From: an uncultured Candidatus Pelagibacter sp. | GTDB lineage: Bacteria; Pseudomonadota; Alphaproteobacteria; Pelagibacterales; Pelagibacteraceae | DNA: 42,512 nt | Assembly (NCBI GenBank): GCA_943841085.1 | Contig: CALSWN010000042.1 | Coordinates: 1 to 42,512, forward strand | Reading direction: 5' to 3' | In this document: positions 37,538 to 42,512 of the stretch, piece after piece | Numbering within the stretch: position 1 is the stretch's first letter | How the letters are laid out: every line of letters begins with the position of its first letter | Made by a program: the position numbers and the translations under genes | Notes under the pieces: model-generated | Databases searched by the model: none | Seen by the model: the letters and a program-made list of their open reading frames with translations, nothing else | Told to the model about the DNA's origin: nothing

Positions 37538-37986
37538 AAAAAAAAATATTTATTTGTTTTATATTTTCATCAATTTTGCTTGCAATACATTTAAATGCTG
37601 AAGAAAAATTTTTATCTCTAAAAAAAAATAAAGTTAATGTTAGATACGGACCTAGTTTTGACTTTGAAATTAAGTATATTTATAAAAAGATAAACCTCCC
37701 TTTAAAACAAATAGATGAAAAAGAAAATTGGAGAAGAATAATTGATCTAAAAAATAACAGTGGATGGATACATTCCAGTCAGTTAAATGAAAAATCAAAT
37801 TCTATTATCATTCTTAAAGATAAGATTTTATTCAAAAACTCCTCAAATTTTTCTAAACCGGTGTTGAGATTACAAAAAGGAAGACTTTTAATTTTAAAAA
37901 AATGTGAAAAAAATTGGTGTAATGTAAAGACCGATAATTATTCTGGATGGATTAAAACTAAGAATATATGGGGATCTATTAGATAA
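37534..37986 (+). CDS. Secreted bacterial SH3-domain protein
   Basis: Signal peptide MKKKIFICFIFSSILLAIHLNA; two SH3 repeats (NVRYGPSFDFEIKYIY; NWCNVKTDNYSGWIKTKNIWG). Confidence 0.82.
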   Translation: MKKKIFICFIFSSILLAIHLNAEEKFLSLKKNKVNVRYGPSFDFEIKYIYKKINLPLKQIDEKENWRRIIDLKNNSGWIHSSQLNEKSNSIIILKDKILFKNSSNFSKPVLRLQKGRLLILKKCEKNWCNVKTDNYSGWIKTKNIWGSIR

Positions 37987-38572
37987 AATCTGCTGACAAA
38001 GATTTTACATTTTGATCTGTTAATTTCGTAGTATGCGAGTACTCTTTATGGTTAATACCAATTTCTATAATTGAATCTCCTGATTTAAACTTAGCGATTT
38101 GATTATCGTTAATCTTAAAATGAATAAATTGCACAGATGAAGCTTTTCCGTCATCTGATGTTCTATCTACATCCTGCTCCGGAACTGCTCTAACGTTTTC
38201 GTTATCAATTTTCATAAATATTTTCTCCTCTATACCACCAACTTTTCCTAGAAAAGCTGCTCTAGAAACTGGGTTATCAATTTCAAACATTAAGGTTGCA
38301 GTAAGCTCTTTTCCATTTGGAACTAAAGGATTATATGCTGTTAATTCATCTTTAAGTTGTTCATCACCACCTTTTTCAATATATAGCATCTCTTGAACTT
38401 GTGCCAACATTGTTTCAAAACTTTCAAAATAAAAAGTTGCATAGGGTCCAAGTGCAATTCTTCTATTTTTTTTAAACTCAACAAGTTCTTTTCTAATTTC
38501 TTTTCTACTTTTTGCATAAGTATCAATTGGAATTAAATCATTTTTTTCTATTTGTCTTTTCTCTTTACTCAT
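37979..38572 (-). CDS. DUF3501-family protein
   Basis: LIPIDTYAKSRKEIRKELVEFKKNRRIALGPYATFYFESFETMLAQVQEML; located with the Fe-S protein and rubrerythrin as is typical for the family. Confidence 0.82.
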   Translation of the reverse strand: MSKEKRQIEKNDLIPIDTYAKSRKEIRKELVEFKKNRRIALGPYATFYFESFETMLAQVQEMLYIEKGGDEQLKDELTAYNPLVPNGKELTATLMFEIDNPVSRAAFLGKVGGIEEKIFMKIDNENVRAVPEQDVDRTSDDGKASSVQFIHFKINDNQIAKFKSGDSIIEIGINHKEYSHTTKLTDQNVKSLSADFI

Positions 38573-38574
38573 AA

Positions 38575-39906
38575 TTATAATTTATAACTTTTTGCCATTA
38601 ATTCTATGGGGTGTAGTGCCTCATCATTAACAATATTAGTATCTACCTCTAATTGCTTTAAGTGTTTTCCAGCTAAAGGGCAGTCTGAAGCCATATACTT
38701 ATTATTTTTATTTTTAATTTGTCTTGCTGTTGGTTTTCCAACTTTTACTGCAAGACCATGAGTTTCTTTCATAACTCCAAAGGTTCCACCATGTCCGGCA
38801 CATCTTTCGACAACATCCATTTTTATGTTAGGAATAAACTTCAACATGTCTCTAGCTTTAATTCCCATATTCTGAGCTCTAGCATGACAGGCATTGTGAA
38901 CAGTCACTCCACCATCTAATTCTTGAAGACCTTCGGCTAAACCTTCATTTTGCCCTATATCGACGATATACTCATCTATATCACTCACACTTTTTGAAAG
39001 TCTTCTAATATTTTCATCGTTTGGCAAAAGTAAAGGCCATTCAAACTTTAACATTAAACCACAACTGGCTGTCAGTGTAATAACCTGGTATCCTTTATCT
39101 ACCCATTCTAACAAATCCCTAGATACTTTTTTAGCTTGTTCAACAACTTTTGGTAAATCTGCTTGCTCTAAAAAAGGCATCCCACAACAGCCTGGGTAAG
39201 CCTCTTCAACTTTAACTCCATTTTTTTTTAAAACTTTTAAAGCTGCAATGCCCGTGTTTTTCTTATTAAAATTAACAAAGCAAGTTGAGTAAATTACAAC
39301 TTTTCTATTTTTGGATGGAGCCTCACTATTAATTTGAATATTATTTTTTTTAAAATAATTTGTAAATGTTTCTGAATTATAAACTGGAAGCTTAACTCTA
39401 GCATCAATTCCAGCAACTAATTCTAATATTTTTCTAAAAAACTTATTTTTTATATTTGATGCCCAATTAATTAACGACGATAACACTATACCAATTTTTG
39501 CATTTCTATCAATTTGAGCTAATTGTGCTGGTACTGCTGGTAATTTATTTAGTTTTTTTTGAGCCGTTCTATATCTCAACATTAAATGGGGGAAATCTAA
39601 ATCAAAATCATGTGGCGGAACATAAGGACACTTAGTCATAAAGCACATGTCACATAATGTGCATGCATCTACCACTGGTTCAAATTGTTCACTTTTCAGA
39701 CTTTCTACATCCTCATTTTCTGACTCATCTATCATGTCAAATAATTTTGGAAACGAGTCACACAAATTAAAGCACCTCCTGCATCCATGACAAATATCAA
39801 AGGCTCTTCTCATTTCATCGTCTAATTTTTTTGGATCTAAAAAATCAGGATGTTCAAATTTTATTGGATGTCTAATGGGCGCATCAATGCTACCTTCTTT
39901 ACTCAT
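38575..39906 (-). CDS. Heterodisulfide-reductase/GlpC-like Fe-S protein
   Basis: CHGCRRCFNLCDSFP and CTLCDMCFMTKCPYVPPH 4Fe-4S motifs; CCG motif PGCCGMPF and degenerate second motif RCAGHGGTFG. Confidence 0.88.
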   Translation of the reverse strand: MSKEGSIDAPIRHPIKFEHPDFLDPKKLDDEMRRAFDICHGCRRCFNLCDSFPKLFDMIDESENEDVESLKSEQFEPVVDACTLCDMCFMTKCPYVPPHDFDLDFPHLMLRYRTAQKKLNKLPAVPAQLAQIDRNAKIGIVLSSLINWASNIKNKFFRKILELVAGIDARVKLPVYNSETFTNYFKKNNIQINSEAPSKNRKVVIYSTCFVNFNKKNTGIAALKVLKKNGVKVEEAYPGCCGMPFLEQADLPKVVEQAKKVSRDLLEWVDKGYQVITLTASCGLMLKFEWPLLLPNDENIRRLSKSVSDIDEYIVDIGQNEGLAEGLQELDGGVTVHNACHARAQNMGIKARDMLKFIPNIKMDVVERCAGHGGTFGVMKETHGLAVKVGKPTARQIKNKNNKYMASDCPLAGKHLKQLEVDTNIVNDEALHPIELMAKSYKL

Positions 39907-39926
39907 ATTTAATTTTTTTTGGATTA

Positions 39927-39948
39927 ATGGTGGGTGTTACCCCACCAT
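39927..39948. other. Intercistronic hairpin ATGGTGGG-TGTTAC-CCCACCAT between rubrerythrin and Fe-S gene
   Basis: Perfect 8-bp stem; no U-run on the minus strand, so more like an mRNA-stability or processing hairpin than a terminator. Confidence 0.6.
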
Positions 39949-39962
39949 AAATTAATTTTTAT

Positions 39963-40379
39963 TTACGAAATAGATTCTAAAGTTTTTTGGAATTTACCCG
40001 CATGAGATTTTTCGGCTTTTGCTAAAGTTTCAAACCAATCAGCAATTTCTTCAAAACCTTCTTCTCTAGCTGTTTTAGCCATACCAGGATACATGTCAGT
40101 ATATTCATGTGTTTCACCCTGAACGGCTGAAGCTAAATTAGCTTTAGTTTCACCAATTGGCAAACCTGTAGCCGGATCACCTACTTCTTCTAGATATTCT
40201 AGATGCCCATGAGCATGACCTGTTTCACCTTCAGCAGTTGACCTAAATACTGAAGCAACATCGTTATACCCTTCGATGTCAGCTTTTTGTGCAAAATAAA
40301 GATATCTTCTATTTGCTTGACTTTCGCCAGCAAAAGCAGCTTCTAAGTTTTCTTTTGTTTTAGTTCCTTTTAATGACAT
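39963..40379 (-). CDS. Rubrerythrin
   Basis: [71 protein letters not shown] diiron ligands. Confidence 0.92.
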   Translation of the reverse strand: MSLKGTKTKENLEAAFAGESQANRRYLYFAQKADIEGYNDVASVFRSTAEGETGHAHGHLEYLEEVGDPATGLPIGETKANLASAVQGETHEYTDMYPGMAKTAREEGFEEIADWFETLAKAEKSHAGKFQKTLESIS

Positions 40380-40406
40380 ATTTTTCTCCTTAATGATTAA
40401 TCACAA

Positions 40407-40454
40407 TATATAATAATTCTAAATTGTATGTCAACAGTTTAGAATTATTTTAAT
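40407..40454. promoter_or_regulatory. Double Irr/PerR-like operator flanking the rubrerythrin promoter
   Basis: TATATAATAATTCTAAA (40407-40423) and TTTAGAATTATTTTAAT (40438-40454) form a perfect 12-bp inverted repeat AATAATTCTAAA/TTTAGAATTATT; minus-strand TTGACA (40429-40434) lies between the arms. Confidence 0.7.
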
Positions 40455-40483
40455 GTAATTTTTAAACTATTGAAAAAATTGAA

Positions 40484-40912
40484 TTAATTTTGATTTTGAT
40501 TATCAGTTGCAACTTTAATCAATACTTCAACTGATTTTATTTTTTTTCCAGTAATGTTTTTTTTAACATTCACAGTGTCAATTTCATCCTTGTGGCAATC
40601 TATTAGTTGATTAGTGTCTTCATCAAAAAAATGATGATGTTCAGTTACATTTGTATCAAAATAACTTTTATCACTATTAATGGAAATTTCTTTTAAATAT
40701 CCTTTTTTTTTAAATGCATGAACAGTGTTATAAACAGTTGCTAAAGAAATTTTTTCACTCAATTTTTCCCCAATAATTTTGGTAAGGTCATTTATTGTAA
40801 AGTGAAAAGTTTTTTCTGTTGAAAATAATACCTCACAAATTTTTAGTCTTTGTTTAGTTGGTCTTAAGCCTGATTCTCTCAATTTTTTAGTATAAATATT
40901 TAGATTATTCAT
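40484..40912 (-). CDS. irr: Fur-family regulator, Irr-like
   Basis: [58 protein letters not shown] with HHH motif; no CxxC zinc motifs. Confidence 0.82.
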   Translation of the reverse strand: MNNLNIYTKKLRESGLRPTKQRLKICEVLFSTEKTFHFTINDLTKIIGEKLSEKISLATVYNTVHAFKKKGYLKEISINSDKSYFDTNVTEHHHFFDEDTNQLIDCHKDEIDTVNVKKNITGKKIKSVEVLIKVATDNQNQN

Positions 40913-40917
40913 TACTG

Positions 40918-40934
40918 TTTATAATTATTCTAAA
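40918..40934. promoter_or_regulatory. Irr/PerR-like operator in irr-fabA intergenic region
   Basis: TTTATAATTATTCTAAA, 8-1-8 palindrome with one mismatched pair, just downstream of a minus-strand TATAAT (40945-40950) and 6 nt upstream of the irr ATG. Confidence 0.7.
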
Positions 40935-40974
40935 CTATTTCTATATTATAATCTTAATAAATCAAGTATTAAAG

Positions 40975-41487
40975 TTGCTTAAATTTATGAAAAAAAATTC
41001 CTTTACGTATAATGATCTTATAAGTTGCGGAAATGGGGAACTTTTTGGCCCAGGGAATGCTAAACTTCCTCTTCCTCCAATGCTTATGTTTGATAGAATA
41101 ACGGAAATTAATGATAATGGTGGTGAATTCAAAAAAGGCCTTATAAAAGCAGAGTTAGACATCAAAAATGATCTTTGGTTTTTTGATTGTCATTTCAAAG
41201 AAGACCCCGTCATGCCAGGCTGTTTAGGTTTAGATGCTATGTGGCAACTTGTAGGATTCTATTTGGGATGGTTAGGAAATCCTGGAAAAGGTAGAGCTTT
41301 AGGAGTGAGCACTGTAAAATTCACAGGTGAAGTTTTAAAAAGTGTAAAAAAAGCAACGTACGTGATCGATATGAAAAAAATTATGTCACCAGGTGGTACA
41401 TCAGTTGGCTTAGCAAATGGATTACTGTATGCTGACGATAAGAAAATTTATTCTGCAGAAAATTTAAAAGTGGGGTTATTTAAATAA
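40975..41487 (+). CDS. fabA: 3-hydroxydecanoyl-ACP dehydratase/isomerase
   Basis: [47 protein letters not shown]. Confidence 0.95.
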   Translation: MLKFMKKNSFTYNDLISCGNGELFGPGNAKLPLPPMLMFDRITEINDNGGEFKKGLIKAELDIKNDLWFFDCHFKEDPVMPGCLGLDAMWQLVGFYLGWLGNPGKGRALGVSTVKFTGEVLKSVKKATYVIDMKKIMSPGGTSVGLANGLLYADDKKIYSAENLKVGLFK

Positions 41488-42512
41488 TGAAAAGAGTCGT
41501 TGTAACAGGTTTAGGAATTGTATCTTGTTTAGGAAATAATCAAGAAGAGGTTTATCAATCTCTCTTAAATTCAAAATCAGGAATTTCTTTTTGTGATGAG
41601 TATAAAGAGCATAATTTAAAAAGTCATATTCATGGCAAACCGAAAATAAATCTTCAAGATCATGTGGATAGAAAAACAATTAGATTCATGGGATCAGGTT
41701 CTGCTTACAATTATATAGCTATGAAAGAGGCAATTAAAGATTCAGGATTAGAGGAAAAAAATGTAAGTAATTTTAAAACTGGGATAGTTATGGGGTCAGG
41801 TGGACCTTCAATTGAAAACGTGGTTTTATCAGTAGATAAAACTAGAGCCAAAACTCCAAAATTAATGGGACCGTTCGTTGTTCCAAGAACTATGGCTAGT
41901 ACATCATCAGCAACTCTTGCTGTGCCTTTTAAAATTAAAGGAGTTAATTATACAATGAGTTCTGCTTGTGCAACTAGCGGACACTGCATTGGTCATGCAA
42001 GTGAATTAATTCAAATGGGCAAGCAAGATGTAGTTTTTGCAGGTGGAAGTGAAGAATTACATTGGGCAATGACTGCCATGTTTGATGCAATGACTGCATT
42101 GTCTTCTAAATATAATGATGCACCTGGTACTGCTTCTAGAGCTTATGATAAAACTAGAGACGGCTTTGTTATTGCCGGAGGTGGAGGTGTTTTAGTTCTT
42201 GAAGAGTATGAACATGCGAAAGCGCGAGGCGCAAACATATATGCTGAATTAACAGGCTATGGTGCGACTTCTGACGGGTATGATATGGTAGCTCCATCAG
42301 GTGAAGGTGCAGTTAGATGCATGAAGATGGCTTTAGCAACTGCTAAAAACAAAATGGATTACTTAAACACTCACGGAACATCTACTCCTGTGGGTGATAT
42401 AACAGAATTAAGAGGTGTTGGAGAAGCATTTGGTGCTGAGGTACCAAAAATTAGTTCTACTAAATCTCTATCAGGCCATCCACTAGGTGCAGCCTCTGTT
42501 CATGAAGCAATT
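41487..42512 (+). CDS. fabB: 3-oxoacyl-ACP synthase I, 3'-truncated by window end
   Basis: [26 protein letters not shown]...[21 protein letters not shown]...[11 protein letters not shown]; open to the window end and not listed in the ORF track. ATG overlaps the fabA stop. Confidence 0.95.
   Translation, partial: MKRVVVTGLGIVSCLGNNQEEVYQSLLNSKSGISFCDEYKEHNLKSHIHGKPKINLQDHVDRKTIRFMGSGSAYNYIAMKEAIKDSGLEEKNVSNFKTGIVMGSGGPSIENVVLSVDKTRAKTPKLMGPFVVPRTMASTSSATLAVPFKIKGVNYTMSSACATSGHCIGHASELIQMGKQDVVFAGGSEELHWAMTAMFDAMTALSSKYNDAPGTASRAYDKTRDGFVIAGGGGVLVLEEYEHAKARGANIYAELTGYGATSDGYDMVAPSGEGAVRCMKMALATAKNKMDYLNTHGTSTPVGDITELRGVGEAFGAEVPKISSTKSLSGHPLGAASVHEAI

Noticed and set aside
1-42512. Defence islands, prophage, transposons, secretion or biosynthetic clusters
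   Set aside because: No integrase, transposase, phage structural, restriction, toxin-antitoxin or NRPS/PKS signatures were seen; the lone HNH protein (23308-23880) is a common stand-alone alphaproteobacterial family with no partner genes.

Overview
AT-rich, densely packed bacterial window. Gene content, protein sequences and composition look like a SAR11/Pelagibacterales-type alphaproteobacterium (inference). Most of it is core metabolism and information processing: uppP, an aceE/aceF pyruvate dehydrogenase pair, a thiolase, a TAXI-TRAP transporter, acetoacetyl-CoA synthetase, a Suv3-like helicase, fdxA, carD, a long-chain acyl-CoA ligase, a dsbB/coq7 block, argH-lptM-lysA, dnaN-dnaA, rpsT, mutM, ubiE-ubiB-coaBC-dut, a rubrerythrin/Fe-S/DUF3501 module beside an Irr-like Fur-family regulator, and fabA-fabB. 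There are two tRNAs, Arg(ACG) and Leu(CAA). I found no CRISPR arrays, rRNAs, transposons or prophage. The most interesting items are: (1) an untracked 30-aa Lys/Ala/Arg-only-type mini-protein gene (19551-19643, minus) with its own promoter, 5' palindrome, Shine-Dalgarno and terminator, convergent with a CarD gene carrying a ~100-residue Lys-rich N-terminal tail; (2) a homodimeric AceE-type E1 with an N-terminal lipoyl domain fused to it; (3) three closely matching palindromic operators (TTTAGAAT-type) at the rubrerythrin and irr promoters; (4) an apparent chimeric rpsB/gltD junction at the left edge, probably an artefact. Several small genes missing from the ORF track were recovered by direct reading.
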